Source: Dama dama (taxonomy: Eukaryota; Chordata; Mammalia; Artiodactyla; Cervidae). Taken from it: 64,000 nucleotides of DNA. This document shows positions 1-11,929 of the stretch, piece by piece. Where the stretch lies: contig NC_083699.1 of assembly GCF_033118175.1 (NCBI RefSeq), positions 48,767,001 through 48,831,000 of the forward strand, written 5' to 3'. The position numbers were made by a program, and so were the translations under genes. How positions within the stretch are numbered: the stretch's first letter is position 1; the number at the start of each line of letters is the position of its first letter. Under the pieces are notes generated by a model. It was not told the origin of the DNA. It was given only the letters and a program-made list of their open reading frames with translations, and made no database searches.

Positions 1-1168
1 AGAAAAGGCAGAGGAACCAGAGATCAAAAATTGCCAACATCCGATGGATCATCAAAAAGCAAGAGAGTTCCAGAAAAACATCTGTTTCTGCTTTATTGCC
101 TATGCCAAAGCCTTTGACTGTGTGGATCACAATAAACTGTGGAAAATTCTGAAAGTGATGGGAATACCAGACCACCTGACCTGCCTCTTGAGAAACCTGT
201 ATGCAGGTGAGGAAGCAACAGTTAGAACTCGACATGAAACAGCAGACTGGTTCCAAATAGGAAAAGGAGTACGTCAAGGCTGTATATTGTCACCCTTATT
301 TAACTTATATGCAGAGCACATCATGAGAAACGCTGGGCTGGAAGAAGCACAAGCTGGAATCAAGATTGCTGGGAGAAATATCAATAACCTCAGATATGCA
401 GATGATACTACTCTTATGGCAGACAGTGAAGAAGAACTAAAGAGCCTCTTGATGAAAGTGAAAGAGGAGAGTGAAAAAGTTGGCTGAAAGTTCAACATTC
501 AAAAAACTAAGATCATGGCATCTGGTCCCATCACTTCATGGCAAATAGATGGGGAAATAGTGCCTGATTTTATTTTTCTGGGCTCCAAAATCATTGCAGA
601 TGGTGATTGCAGCCATGAAATTAAAAGACGCTTACTCCTTGGAAGGAAAGTTATGACCAACCTAAATAGCATATTGAAAAGCAGAGGCATTACTTTGTCA
701 ACAAAGGTCCGTCTAGTCAAGGCTTTGGTTTTTCTAGTGGTCATGTATGGATGTGAGAGTTGGACTATAAAGAAAGCTGAGTGCAGAAGAATTGATGCTT
801 TTGAACTGTGGTGTTGGAGAAGACTCTTGAGAGTCCCTTGGACTGCAAGGAGATCCAACCAGTCCATCCTAAAGGAGATCAGTCCTGGGTGTTCATTGGA
901 AGGACTGATGTTGAAGCTGAAACTCCAATACTTTGGCCACCTGATGCGAAGAGCTGACTCATTGGAAAAGACCCTGATGTTGGGAAAGATTGAGGGCAGG
1001 AGTAGAAGGGGACGACAGAGGTTGAGATGGTTGAATGGCATCACCCACTCAATGGACATGGGTTTGGGTAAACTGCACTAGTTGGTGATGGACACGAGGC
1101 CTGGCATGCTGCAATTCGTGGGGTGGCAAGGAGTTGGACACAACTGAGTGACTGAACTGAACTGAACT
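1..1168 (+). mobile_element. BovB (RTE-type LINE), RT to 3' end
   Basis: The start is cut off by the window edge. The reverse transcriptase palm is readable from 44: AFDCVDHNKLWKIL, GVRQGCILSPLFNLYAEHIM and the catalytic YADD (in NLRYADDTTLM). After an in-frame TGA at 485-487 the same frame continues to 1081 with the BovB C-terminal region (GCESWTIKKAECRRIDAFEL, LLRVPWTARRSNQSILKEIS). The element ends in the TGAAC-type tail (ACTGAACTGAACT) at 1168. An insertion in the A run near 26-31 breaks the frame upstream. This is a dead but rather complete 3' half. Confidence 0.93.
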
Positions 1169-1467
1169 TACTGTGGGGAAGGCTTGCCTGATGATGTTGA
1201 ACCCAGGTCCTGTCATCTCCTAATATGTGGGCCAACTCATTAATCATGCTTAACTTTCTCATTTGTAAAGTAGGGGTAATAATACATTATAAGTTGTTTT
1301 TAAGATAAAGTAAATTTAGCAGAGCACCTAGTTTATGGAAAATGACCCCAGTGTTGTTGGATTTTACAAATCCAAATGGCCATTCATGTCGTATTCTTTG
1401 TGGAATGATTATTCCTGGAGCACTGTTGCATAGAATACAGTGTAAACTCAGGCAGAAAACTTTAGTC

Positions 1468-1589
1468 TTTTTTTTTTTTTTCCATTTATTTTTATTAGTT
1501 GGAGGCTAATTACTTTACAATATTGTAATGATTTTTGTCATACACTGACATGAATCAGCCATGGATTTACATGTATTCCCCATCCTGGA
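1468..1589 (-). mobile_element. L1 3' end, 5'-truncated
   Basis: A T run (the poly-A tail read from the opposite strand) is followed by TTAGTTGGAGGCTAATTACT and the CACTGACATGAATCAGCCAT segment. This is the reverse complement of the ruminant L1 3' UTR. Confidence 0.8.
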
Positions 1590-2290
1590 AAACTTTAGTC
1601 TTAATGTGACAGATACTGAGATCATGAGCGTGAGAAGGGATGCAAAATGTATAAAAAGATTGGTATATCATATGACTTGTAATTGAAGTGTGGATAGAAG
1701 TCTGTGGAAGTAGGAATGAAGACATGAACAGGGAATGTGCATTTCAAATGAAAAATCAGTTGAACTTGTGATTGACTGGATATAGGGTTGGGTAACAAAT
1801 GACTTCCAAGTTTTTGATTGATTTAATCTCAGTCTAAAATTGAGATTAAAATTAGGGTCCCATTCACAAACCTAGCAAAATTAGAAAGAAAGCTTTTTAA
1901 GAGAAGGTTTAGTGTAGTTTATAAACATGTTGAATTTTATGTGGGAAGAGGATGTATGATTGTTAATGTACATGAAAAACAGTTTGGAAATGATGAAACC
2001 AAAGCTTTGCAGAGATCAGGACTATAATTTTTTGTGAAAAATTATAAACAATAGGTAATACACTCCACAACATTTTCATTCTTCTAAATGAGAATACAAA
2101 ACATGTTGGAGATCAGGATAGAGACATATGGTAGAGATGAGACACAGAGATGTGGGGGAGAGGATTGTTGAATTTCTAAACTTTCTGAAATGAGTAGCCT
2201 AGTGTATGACCCAATGCAAGCAGAAAAAACTCTTTAAGTGCATAGATTCTTTTTGTTCAATTAACAAAAGATTTTAGACTCCACTCAAGC

Positions 2291-2478
2291 TTTCCTGGTG
2301 GCTCAGCCGGTAAAGAATCTGACTGCAATGCGGGAAACCTGGGTTTGATCCCTGAGTTGGGAAGATCCCCTGGAGAAGGGAAAGGCTACCCACTCCAGTA
2401 TTCTGGCCTGGAGAATTCCATGGACTGTATAGTCCATGGGGTCACAAAGAGTCAGACACAACTGAGCAACTTTCACTT
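2291..2478 (+). mobile_element. Bov-tA SINE
   Basis: The tRNA-like head (GGTGGCTCAGCCGGTAAAGA, then GGTTTGATCCCTGAGTTGGG) is followed by the Bov-A body and the GACACAACTGAGCAACTTTC tail. A short direct repeat TCAAGC flanks it (2285-2290 and 2479-2484). Confidence 0.93.
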
Positions 2479-3533
2479 TCAAGCATACAAGAATAGACCT
2501 GAATTGTTTGAAAATTTCGCATATGCCTTTTTTGGAATATAAGTGTCAATGCAGGCTGAAAACATGTATTACAGTGGTGGAAATGTTGCTGTCAGGTGAT
2601 AGAGAAGATAAACGCTAGAGACTAGAATGAAGCCCACAGTTTCTTAGTGCTCAAGTCAGAAATCAGGAAGACAAAAAATGGGGTTGGTATGAGTTTTGTG
2701 GAATTTCCCTTTGCCATGCAATCGCCAGATATTATGAATTCCTAGAAACTCAACTGCTTTTGTCACTGCATTTACTAGTCATTCTGAGTTTGTAGGGATT
2801 TTATACATTTGAGCAGTTTGTTTGAATTTTGGTAATGCTTTTTTTTTTTAAACTTATCTTTAAGAAAGGCATGATCTCTAAGAAGAGGCGTTTCAAAAAA
2901 AAAGAGAGCTTCCAGAATCTTCCATTCATATTACACTTTAGAATCAGTATTTATTCATGAATGGAATTCTTTTTTTTTCTATTTTATTAAGTGGTTTGAC
3001 TATTTTTATAAAGATAACAAAAATATGTTCTTTAGCTTTTCTATCAAATTTGTTTATCTCTTTAGTTTAATACTATTTTCATTAGAGTTAACTACACAAT
3101 AAACTTTGTGTATAATTGTGTATAATAATGTTAAGGCTATATTTGCATTATTAATCTGTGTCCTAGGTTCTGACCTCAAATGTAATAGTACCTTTCAGAA
3201 GCTGAAGGACATTATTTAATCAAGATCTGTATTTTCCCCCTCAACATTTCTCAAATGAAAAATTGTTATATTTGGTATTGTATATAGAAAGAGGAATGAT
3301 CTGCTTTTCCCTCTGATTTATAATGAGTATACGTTCACAAATATACTTAAACTATATTATGCAACTGACTTAGGGTGGATTATAGGAAGTACTTCCTGAC
3401 AGACTTACTAGCCATAGAAAAGGGAAATTGAGAAATTCGCCTTTGGGAATCTCTCCTTAAGGTCATAATAACAAATAATTGTGGTATATACAAACAGTTG
3501 GTGTATTTGGTCTCTGAAAAAATGAATTGGACT

Positions 3534-4285
3534 CAGTTCAGTTCAGTTCAGTTGCTCGTCGTGTCTGACTCTCTGTGACACCATGGACTGTGTCACACCA
3601 GGCTTCCCTGTCCGTCACCAACTCCTGAAGCTCGCTCAAACTCATGTCCATTGAGTTGGTGATGCCGTCCAGCCATATCATTCTCTATCATCCCCTTCTC
3701 CTCCTGCCTTCAGTCTTTCCCAGCATCAGGGTTTTTTCCAATGAGTCAGTTCTTCACTTCAGGTGGCCAGAGTATTGGGATCTGCTTCAGCATCAGTCCT
3801 TCCAAAGAATATTCAGGACTGCTTTCCTTTAGGATTGATTGGTTTGATCTCCTTGCAGTCCAAAGGACTCTAAAGAGTCTTCTCCAACACCACAGTTCAA
3901 AAGCACCAATTCTTCGGCATTCAGCTTTCTTTATAGTCCAACTCTCACGTCCACATGTGTGACACTGGAAAAACCATAACTTTGACTAAATGGACCTTTG
4001 TTGGCAGAGTAATGTCTCTTCTTTTTAATATGCTGTCTAGGTTGTTCATAGCTTTTCTTCCAAGGAGCAAGCATCTTTTAATTTCATGGCTGCAGTCACC
4101 ATTTGCAGTGATTTTGGAGGCCCAAAAAATAAAGTCTGGCAGTTTCCATTGTTTCCCCATCTATTTGCCGTAAAGTGATGGGACTGGATGCCATGATCTT
4201 CGTTTTCTGAATGTTGAGTTTTAAGCCAACTTTTTCACTCTCCTCTTTCACTTTCATCAAGAGGCTCTTTAGTTCTTTGCTTTCT
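3534..4285 (-). mobile_element. BovB LINE 3' end with TSD
   Basis: It begins with the reversed CAGTTCAGTTCAG tail and contains the antisense BovB C-terminal coding region. A 10-bp direct repeat with one mismatch flanks it (GAATTGGACT at 3524-3533, GAACTGGACT at 4286-4295), so it is a 5'-truncated insertion of about 750 bp. Confidence 0.9.
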
Positions 4286-4817
4286 GAACTGGACTATTAA
4301 TTGATTTATCAGAATTTGAGCTAATAAAGACTTTATTGATAGAAGTGATGATAGAAGGGAAGAAGAAAAAAGCAGAACAAAGGCAAAAGAATGACCAGAA
4401 ATTCATTATTTTTCATCTCTATCACCATGTTTTGTATTTTGTTTTTAATATTTTAAGAATATTAAGTTCTTGATTTTATGCCTGATTAGGGTTGGTTTTC
4501 TTTGTCTAGCTACAGAGAACAGATGGGCTTCTTGTTTGATAGGATTTGCTTATGGGAAGAGAAAATTAAAGGCAGAGACATTAACAGAATCATTTCTTTT
4601 TTAAAACCCTCATAACTTAAATTTTAACACATTAGCAAAGATAATATACTCATGAAAGCTCTCTTGCACGAAGGTAATGAAAAGAGGTACTCCTGAGAAA
4701 GGTCGTATTCCATCCCCACATAAACATGAAAAGTGACATCCAATAAGATTATTTAGAATTTTGGGATTTGAAACTGTTACTTGTTGTTTAAATAAAAATA
4801 AGAAATTGGATTTCTCT

Positions 4818-5160
4818 GACTTGCCCAGTGGTCAGTCCAGTGGTAAAGAATCCATCTACCAATACAGGGAACACAAGTTTGATCCCTGGTCCAGGAAGAT
4901 TCCACATGCCACAAGGGCAGTTAAGCCTTTGCGCCACAACTACTGAGCCAGTGAGCTGCACCTACTGAGCCAGCGAGCTGCAACTGCTGAAGCTCACGTC
5001 CTCTTGAGCCTGTGCTCTGGAACAAGATAAGACACTGAAATGAGAAACTCGTGCACCACAAATAGAGGGTAACCTCCTCTTGCCACAACTAAAGAAAGCC
5101 CATGTGCAGCAACAAAGACTCAGCACAGCCAAAATTAATGAATAAATCTAATTTTAAAAA
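4818..5160 (+). mobile_element. CHR-type tRNA-derived SINE
   Basis: It shows the CHR signature: a tRNA-like head (GTCAGTCCAGTGGTAAAGAA, then TTTGATCCCTGG), repeated 'ACTACTGAGCCAGTGAGCTG' units, GCCCATGTGCAGCAACAAAG and an AATAAAT tail. This SINE family is found in cetartiodactyls. Confidence 0.85.
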
Positions 5161-5848
5161 GGAAATGAAATTAGAGTTCTTTTAAGCAGTTATTTGGAGC
5201 TAAGACCTTTCTAAGAGGAGGGTAAACATTTTTGGCTCTTCTAGGGGTTGTTTTATTGATTGATTGAAAAACTGTGTAGAGAACCTTTTGTGGTCTTAAG
5301 ACTGCATAACCAACTACAGGGTTTCCATACCTGCACCTAGAATTTTCTTCATCCCCAAAGTTTCTTCCTGACAATTCCAAGGATGAGTACATATCTAAAT
5401 ACAGATTACAGAAGTTAGACTGGATATGTACAGTCACTTTAAAATTTTACTTTTACAGTGTAAGCTTAAAAATAGGGCAAATATTTAATTCTCAAAGCAT
5501 CTTGAATTATAGATAGTAGTAGGGTCCCTAGGCAGGTGGAGAAAGCCTTCAAAGCCTAAGTTTCAGATGAGACATTTTTTCACTCTTCCTGAAAAATCCT
5601 ATTTTCACAAAATGTATGTATTTTATGTGTGATGCTTAAGACAAAACAACAGTATGTTCAATGTCAGTGATAATGCGTTCACTGAAGGAAATCTATTCCA
5701 TGGCCAAATGATGTAAGTTGTATTTTCAGAAAGATTTTTGTCTGCTCTCAGTTTTGTTTAGGCCTAGTATGTCTTCATCTGATGTTTATACTTTTATTCT
5801 TAGTGCATATTAACACGCACTTGTAACAACAGACTTTTGCTTTATAAG

Positions 5849-5989
5849 GAACCTGAAGAAATAAATGCAGACGATGAGGTGGAGGATACTTGTGACAATA
5901 AGGAGGATGACCTGGGAGCTGTGGAAGAGCAACGCAGTGTTATCCTACATCTCTTATCACAGCTCAAGCTGGGCATGGACTTAACAAGA
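5849..5989 (+). CDS. OSBPL11: OSBPL11 internal coding exon, linker to ORD start
   Basis: This is the first OSBPL11 exon in the window. It is phase 0 at both ends and 47 codons long. It begins with an acidic stretch (EPEEINADDEVEDTCDNKED) and ends in SVILHLLSQLKLGMDLTR, the entry to the OSBP-related lipid-binding domain (ORD). The acceptor AG is at 5847-5848 after a short pyrimidine-rich run. The donor is GTAAGT at 5990. An alternative AG at 5831-5832 would add five in-frame residues, so the start is slightly uncertain. The acidic segment belongs to the linker between the N-terminal PH domain (upstream of the window) and the ORD. The gene is identified from the joined protein of all six exons. 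Confidence 0.88.
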
Positions 5990-6417
5990 GTAAGTAATGG
6001 GATAGACAGTCTATGAAGATCATTTGGTCAGGACTGTACCTATAATTGTTAATGCTGTCAGGGCTTTTTAATCTTTATGAGTTGGTTTCTTTTTCTCTTG
6101 ATCAGCATTTCTTATTTTCATTAAAAATGTGATGGTTTTTTTTGGTGCAGATTAAGTCACATGGCAACTAAAGACCTGTAATCTTGTTTCTGTGCAAAAT
6201 AAAAGAGTCCATTGGGATACAGAATTGGAAAATGTAAAGAAAAGGATTTAATCCCATAAAACCATTAAAGTCATTGATCCTTCTGCTTTATTCTTACTTC
6301 CCATGTTTGATAGTACATTTTAGGTATTCTCTGTAACAGAGGTCAGCAAACATTTTCTGTAAAGGATCAGATAGTAGATGTTTTTTGCTATGTGGGCATA
6401 GATCTCTGTTGTAACTG

Positions 6418-6492
6418 TAGTTGATACATAGTTGTAACTATATATATGGTTATATATATATATAGTTGATACATAGTTGTAACTATATATAT
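6418..6492. repeat. Imperfect tandem duplication, AT-rich
   Basis: TAGTTGATACATAGTTGTAA followed by CTATATATAT occurs at 6418-6447 and again at 6463-6492, separated by a TA-rich spacer, just left of the Tigger2-like element. Confidence 0.85.
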
Positions 6493-6493
6493 A

Positions 6494-7153
6494 GGGGTTA
6501 GGGACACCAGCCCCTCATGCAGTTGAAAATCCGCATATAATTTTTGATTCTCTCAAAACTTAGGTACTAATTTATTTTCTGGGAGCCTTACCAATAACAT
6601 AAATACTCAGCACAACTTTTGTTTATATGTGTTACTAATACTAGACATCAAAAATGAAAAGAACGTGAAAAACATTCATGTTTATTTACAGGTATAATAA
6701 TTTATGCATTGATAATGATGAAGCAGCAACATGATTGTTTTATTGTATCCTAGTGCAGTAAGCTTCATGGTAGCCTAGCCTATATACTAATGAATAAATT
6801 GTTATAAAATTTTTGTGACATAAGGTATTACAGTCATATTCATGATATAGGAAACATTACATTTTTTAAAAATCCCACATACCTGTCATAATACAGTTTC
6901 TTGCAGTATGAGAGAGGTGTGATAGTTATGGTAATATAGTTCTTTGAAAGCAAAGTTATGAAACAGTAAGAAAACTAACATATTCATTTTATATTATGTA
7001 TTACTCCTCTTAAGCCTGTGTAAGTGTAGACTATCCACCTCAATACAAGTCTTGCACATGATGTTCTGCATATATATTTTTGTATATTTATTGGGAAAAA
7101 AATCCATGTATTTTGACCTGCATTTCAAACCCATATTGTTTAAGGATCAGCAG
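6494..7153 (-). mobile_element. Tigger2/MER2-like DNA transposon, nested
   Basis: It is flanked by TA on both sides (6492-6493, 7154-7155). The left part reads GGGGTTAGGGACACCAGCCC, then TTGAAAATCCGCATATAATT. The right end AACCCATATTGTTTAAGGAT-CAGCAG is a decayed form of the Tigger2 terminus (CAGTTGACCCTTGAACAAC on the other strand). It sits inside the hAT-type element. Confidence 0.68.
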
Positions 7154-7197
7154 TATTCAACCCAGCCTGTGAAGTGTAAAAGCAGCTGTGGATAATA

Positions 7198-7270
7198 CTG
7201 GGTTGACCAAAAAGTTCATTTGGGTTTTTCTGGGTAGCACCTTACAGAACAAACCCTTTGGCCAACCCAA
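7198..7270. mobile_element. Mariner-derived MITE with TA duplication
   Basis: A 73-bp element whose ends are inverted: CTGGGTTGACCAAAAAGTT on the left and, read from the right on the opposite strand, TTGGGTTGGCCAAAGGGTT. TA dinucleotides flank it (7196-7197, 7271-7272). This is the layout of a non-autonomous mariner. It lies in the right arm of the hAT-type element. Confidence 0.85.
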
Positions 7271-7423
7271 TATGTTGGATTGGATGGGTGTATTTCAGCA
7301 AAACTATATTACACAAACAGGAAGCCAGATTTGACCTGAAGGCCATAGTTTGCATACCCCTGGTCTGCAGGGTTGCTACTTTAAAAATGTGGCCTGAATT
7401 AATTTGATGGTGGGAGTCCTTTT

Positions 7424-7757
7424 ACTGTGTGCTGTGCTTATGCTCAGTCGTGTCCGACTCTCTGCGACCCCATGGACTGTAGCCTGCAAGGCTCCTCTGT
7501 CCATGGGGATTCTCCAGGCAAGAATATTGGAGTGGGTTGCCATGCCCTCCTCCAAGGGATCTTCCTAACCAGAGATTGAACCCAGGTCTCCCACATTGCA
7601 GGCAAATTCTTTACCATCTGAGCCACCAGGGAAGCCCAAGAATGACTGGAGTGGGTAGCCTACCCTTCTTCAGGGGAACTTCCTAACCCAGGAATCAAAC
7701 CAGGATCTCCTGCACTGCAGGTGAATTCTTTACCAGCTGAGCTACCAGGGAAGCCCC
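7424..7757 (-). mobile_element. Bov-A/Bov-tA SINE plus adjoining partial copy
   Basis: A complete copy (7424-7638) reads in reverse from GCTCAGTCGTGTCCGACTCT to GAGCCACCAGGGAAGCCC. It is followed directly by a second, 3'-truncated copy (7641-7757) ending in GAGCTACCAGGGAAGCCCCC. The two differ at many positions, so this is an insertion beside or into an older copy rather than a recent duplication. Confidence 0.88.
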
Positions 7758-8845
7758 CTTTCACTATATATGTGTATATCAAATCACTACAATGTACACT
7801 TTAAATAACTTATGGTTTTATTTGTCAGTTATGCCTTATAACTGAAAGAAGAAATAAATCTGAAAGTCAGTATCATCACCATCACCTGAGAACTTGTTAG
7901 AAATGTGTAATCTTGGCCCCAATCTCAAAGTTAGAGAAACAGAATCTGCATTTCAGGAAATACATACATATGCATTAAAGTTTGAGAAGCACTGATGTAT
8001 AGTTTTTAATTTTAGGCCCATCTTCTCCTTTCCCAGTTTATCTAATGAGTGTGCCTTAATTTGTTTTAACAATTAACCCATGACATTGATTTAGAAAGCC
8101 AATAAGGTTCAAAACCTATGTATGTTAGACATTTACTACTGTGGAATTACATATTTTGAATCACTACTGACACTACTTTGCATTAGTGTGGAATTTCAAA
8201 ATTGACTTCAGGATATATATTTTGAATTGAGGTTTTCAATGCCTGTGAGGTAGTAAAAGTGTAATTTAAAAGGTTGTTTGATTCCAGTGAATTACTTACC
8301 TGAAAATGTAACTTAAATAAAAAGCATTTTGCCTTTAGCATTCACTTTGAAGCATTTCAAAATAAAAAAATATATTTCTTTACTTCGACTTATAGTAACT
8401 ATAAGAGAGTTTGTAAGTTGATTCAATTAATAACCTACTAAGAAGCAGATATTTTAGGAATAGATAAAGAAAGCCATTCTAACAATTCATCTTTCATCTA
8501 ATCTTAGTATTTCAACTGGGTATCATTTTTATTCTAGAAATATTTTCGTATTCGTGGTTCAGAAAAGACTAGTTTTAAAATTGGTTAAAATGAGCATTAG
8601 GTATAGATTTATTTGGTTATTGTGGTATTTGCTGTCTTCTAGTAAATTTAGGTTTTAAGTCATAAGAACAATGTTGGGGTTTATGAGGCATTAGAACATT
8701 TGAAAAGAATGTGCTATAGTAGTAATCCAGATGATACATTCTCTTTTAACATAGATAATGAATTCAATGTAGTTTGTCCACATTTGTGCATTGTTAATTG
8801 AAAAAATATATATTTTATTTATATATAAAATCATTAACTGATCAC

Positions 8846-8902
8846 AAATTATAGTCCATGGGGTGGCAAAGAGTTGGACATGACTGAAGTGACTTAGCAC
8901 AC
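8846..8902 (+). mobile_element. Bov-tA SINE 3' fragment
   Basis: Only the last ~57 bp are present (TAGTCCATGGGGTGGCAAAG to GACTTAGCACAC). Confidence 0.8.
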
Positions 8903-8904
8903 AT

Positions 8905-9545
8905 ATAATATTTATTTTTTATTTTTAAAATTTTATATTTATGTATTTTTAATCAGAGGATAACTGCTTTACAATGTTGTGTTGGTTTCTGCCATACATC
9001 AACATAAATCAGCCATAGGTATATGGCTTCCCTTCCACCTCCCACCCCATTGTAACTCTTAGAGTTGTCACAGAGCACTGGGTTGAGCTCCCTGTGTCCC
9101 ACTTGCTATCTGTTTTACATACAGAAATGTGTATGTTTCAATGCTACTTTCTCAATTCATCCCATACTCTCCTTCCCCTCTGTGTCCACAAGTCTATTCT
9201 CTATGTCTGTATCTCTGTCGCTGCCCTACAAATAGGTTCGTCAATACCATCTTTCTAGGTTCCATATATATGAGTTAATATTCAATATTTGTTTTTGTCT
9301 TCCTTACTTCACTCTGTGTCATAGGCTCTAGGTTCATCCACCTCACTAGAGCTGACTCAATTTCATTCCTTTTTATGGCTAATATTCCATTGTGTATATG
9401 TACCACAACTTCTTTATTCATCTGTTGATGGACATCTAGGTCGCTTCCATGTCCTGACTATTGTAAATAGTGCCACAGTGAACATTGAGGTACTTGTGTC
9501 TTTTAGAATTTATATACGTTTAAAAGAATGGTACTTTTTGAACAA
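8905..9545 (-). mobile_element. L1 3' end (ORF2 C-terminus and 3' UTR)
   Basis: It reads in reverse as the ruminant L1 3' UTR (CCTCCCACCCC, GAGTTGTCACAGAGCACTGG), then the ORF2 tail (GGCTAATATTCCATTGTGTA, TTCATCTGTTGATGGACATC). No target duplication was noted. Confidence 0.85.
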
Positions 9546-10314
9546 CGTTAAAGAACCTGGTAACTGAACTGCAGTCACGTACACCTCCTATCTAACAGTG
9601 ACACTGAGACAGCAAAGAGTTATCGAGCCACCTTATATTCCAGACACTGTTAGGTATTGTGACTACAGCTACAAACAAGGCCCTTACTTGCATATTGTGA
9701 ATAAATAATAGCCAGTTTTCCCATTATTTTGTTCTTTTAAAAATAGTGTCATGAATTTAGTATAAACTTTTCAAAGAAAGTTTTTGAAAAATAAAAGGAA
9801 AAAAATCTATAATTCTACCATCCTAACAACATAGATGTTACTTTTTGTGATTTCCTTCCAGTTTTTCTTTATATAATTATATTTTATATCCAATTTTATA
9901 ATATTTCCCTTTTTTTCAGTTAATATCTTTTTTTTTGTGAAGTGTATTGTACACACAGAAGACTGACTAGAGTGCATAGAAAGAGTTCAGAAAACAGTGG
10001 TAAAATAAATACCTGTGTACCCACCTCTGATTAAGTTACAGAACATTGCCAGATCTTGGAAGCTCTCTGAGTGCCCATTCCAGTTGTAGTCTTCTGTTTT
10101 TTCCTAGATATAACCACTTAACTTGTCTTTTGTGTTAATCATCCCCCTACTTTCATTTATAGTTTTACCACCTATATATGTATCCCGTAACAGTGTTACT
10201 TAGAGGAAAGTGAATAGTGAGTACAATCTTGGCTGTATATTTTCTTTATATTTCTTATGAGAGGTATTCTTAGAGATCTGATGTTTCTTGGATTTCCCCT
10301 CATGTTTAAGTATA

Positions 10315-10972
10315 AGTTCAGTTCAGTTGCTCAGTCGTGTCTGACTCTTTGCAACCCCATGAACCACAGCACGCCAGGCCTCCCTGTCCATCACCAACTC
10401 CCGGAGTTTACCCAAACCCATGTCCATAGAGTCGGTGATGCCATCCAACTATCTCAACCTCTGTTGTGCCCTTCTCCTCCCGCCCTCAATTTTTCCCAGC
10501 ATCAGGGTCTTTTCAAGTGAGTTAGCTCTTCACATCAGGTGGCCAAAGTATTGGAGTTTCAGCTTCAACATCAGTCCCTCCAATGAACACCCAGGACTGA
10601 TCTCCTTTAGGATGGGCTGGTTGGATCTCCTTGCAGTTCAAGGGACTCTCAAGAGTCTTCTCCCACACCACAGTTCAAAAGCATCAATTCTTTGGCGCTC
10701 AGGTTTCTTTATAGTCCAACTCTCACATTCATACATGACCACCGGAAAAACCATAGCCTTGACTAGATGGACCTTTGTTGGCAAAGTAATGTCTCTGCTT
10801 TTTAATATGCTGTCTAGGTTGGTCATAACTTTCCTTCCAGGGAGTAAGCATCTTTTAATTTCATGGCTGCAGTCCCCATCTGCAGTGATTTTGGAGCCCA
10901 GAAAAATAAAATCAGCCATTGTTTCCACTGTTTCCCCATCTATTTGCCATGAAGTGATGGGACCAGGGGAAC
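10315..10972 (-). mobile_element. BovB LINE 3' end
   Basis: It opens with GTTCAGTTCAGTTGCTCAGT and holds the antisense C-terminal coding region; on the minus strand it reads FIFLGSKITADGDCSHEIKR and GRKVMTNLDSILKSRD. It is 5'-truncated. Confidence 0.9.
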
Positions 10973-11263
10973 TAAAAACCTAATTTTAAGTTTTGAACAT
11001 GTGAGTGGAGCCTGTGCTTTTCAACACAGTAATCTGAATTGTTGGGGAACCTGATGTTAGTATCATTTAGATTTTTCCTCTAGGGTTAGTCGAATTCCCC
11101 CAGAAGAAAATTCTTCTAACTCTTGCTTGATAGGTAAAGCAAGTAGGAGTTAGGGAGGAGAAGAGGGCTAGGTTGGAAAGTGTCTTAGTATCAATCATTT
11201 AATTTATAGAGGGTTACTTCGTACCCCTTTATCATGTCATTTAACTAGACCCAGAGTATTCTT

Positions 11264-11477
11264 GGGCCTCCCTGTAGCTCAGCTAGTCAAGAATCTGCTT
11301 GCAATGTGGGAGACCTGGGTTCGATCCCTGGGCTGGGAAGATCTCCTGGAGAAGGGCATAGCTTCTTCTCCAAACCCATTCCATTATTCTTGCCTGGAGA
11401 AATCCCCATAGATAGAAGAGTCTGGTGGGCTACATTCCACAGGGTTGCAAAGAGTTGGACACAATTGAACACAGTAC
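11264..11477 (+). mobile_element. Bov-tA SINE
   Basis: The head is CCTCCCTGTAGCTCAGCTAG with GGTTCGATCCCTGGGCTGGG; the body ends GGACACAATTGAACACAGTA. Confidence 0.9.
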
Positions 11478-11929
11478 AGAGTTAAAAACATAGACTGTTT
11501 TAATTTTATTTTCACATTTCCCTCTTTCATTTGTATTACTTCCTAAGACAAGATTCTTGGAAGAATCATTACTAAGCTAAATGGATATGAAATCTTCAGG
11601 CTCTTCAAAAAATGTTGCCAGATTGTTTTGTCACAGAGTTGAGCCAGTTTCAGTGCTTCTCCAATTCTGCTTAAAATAAAATGTTTAATCTTCCTTCTAT
11701 TTACCTGGCTTTAAGTATCAAAAGCTCTTTTCTTAGAATTAGTCTTCTTGTGCTTAAAATTAAATGTAAATTACCATTCTCTTCCCTTATGTCTTTCCCC
11801 TTGTGATACTTTTATCCAATCTAGGAATTTGAAGTGGTTGGTTTTTTTTAGTTGACCCTTTTGAAGTCCTGAATTGATTGTTTGACCTTAACAGTTTGGA
11901 AAGGTTATTTCCTTTTAAGCATGCTTATA

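Larger units (their letters stand above)
1..5848 (+). other. OSBPL11: OSBPL11 intron, 3' part, upstream of first visible exon
   Basis: This is intronic by position. Recognisable repeats fill 1-1168, 1468-1589, 2291-2478, 3534-4285 and 4818-5160. In the stretches 1590-2290, 2485-3523, 4296-4817 and 5165-5848 I see AT-rich DNA without a gene, RNA or clear repeat. Confidence 0.7.
6339..7368 (+). mobile_element. hAT-type DNA transposon hosting two others
   Basis: The left end CAGAGGTCAGCAAACATTTT and the right end (reading inward CAGGGGTATGCAAACTATG on the other strand) form terminal inverted repeats of the CAGNGGTNNGCAAAC type. The 8 bp outside them (CTCTGTAA and GTCTGCAG) agree at 5 of 8 positions, as an old hAT target duplication would. 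Host sequence resumes between the two inner insertions (TTCAACCCAGCCTGTGAAG near 7156). Family name is uncertain. Confidence 0.72.

Noticed and set aside
515..1081. A 188-codon open frame as a possible host gene
   Set aside because: It is the C-terminal region of the BovB polyprotein, in frame with the RT part upstream.
5831..5848. Alternative acceptor AG at 5831-5832 for the first visible OSBPL11 exon
   Set aside because: It would add five residues (LLLYK) that look like a translated pyrimidine tract; the AG at 5847-5848 is preferred.
10420..10983. A 187-codon open frame on the plus strand (and similar ones at 499-1059, 36905-37426, 55181-55648)
   Set aside because: All share the MSIESVMPSNHL-type text, which is the complement of BovB 3' coding sequence. 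The repetition is due to the repeat, not a protein family.
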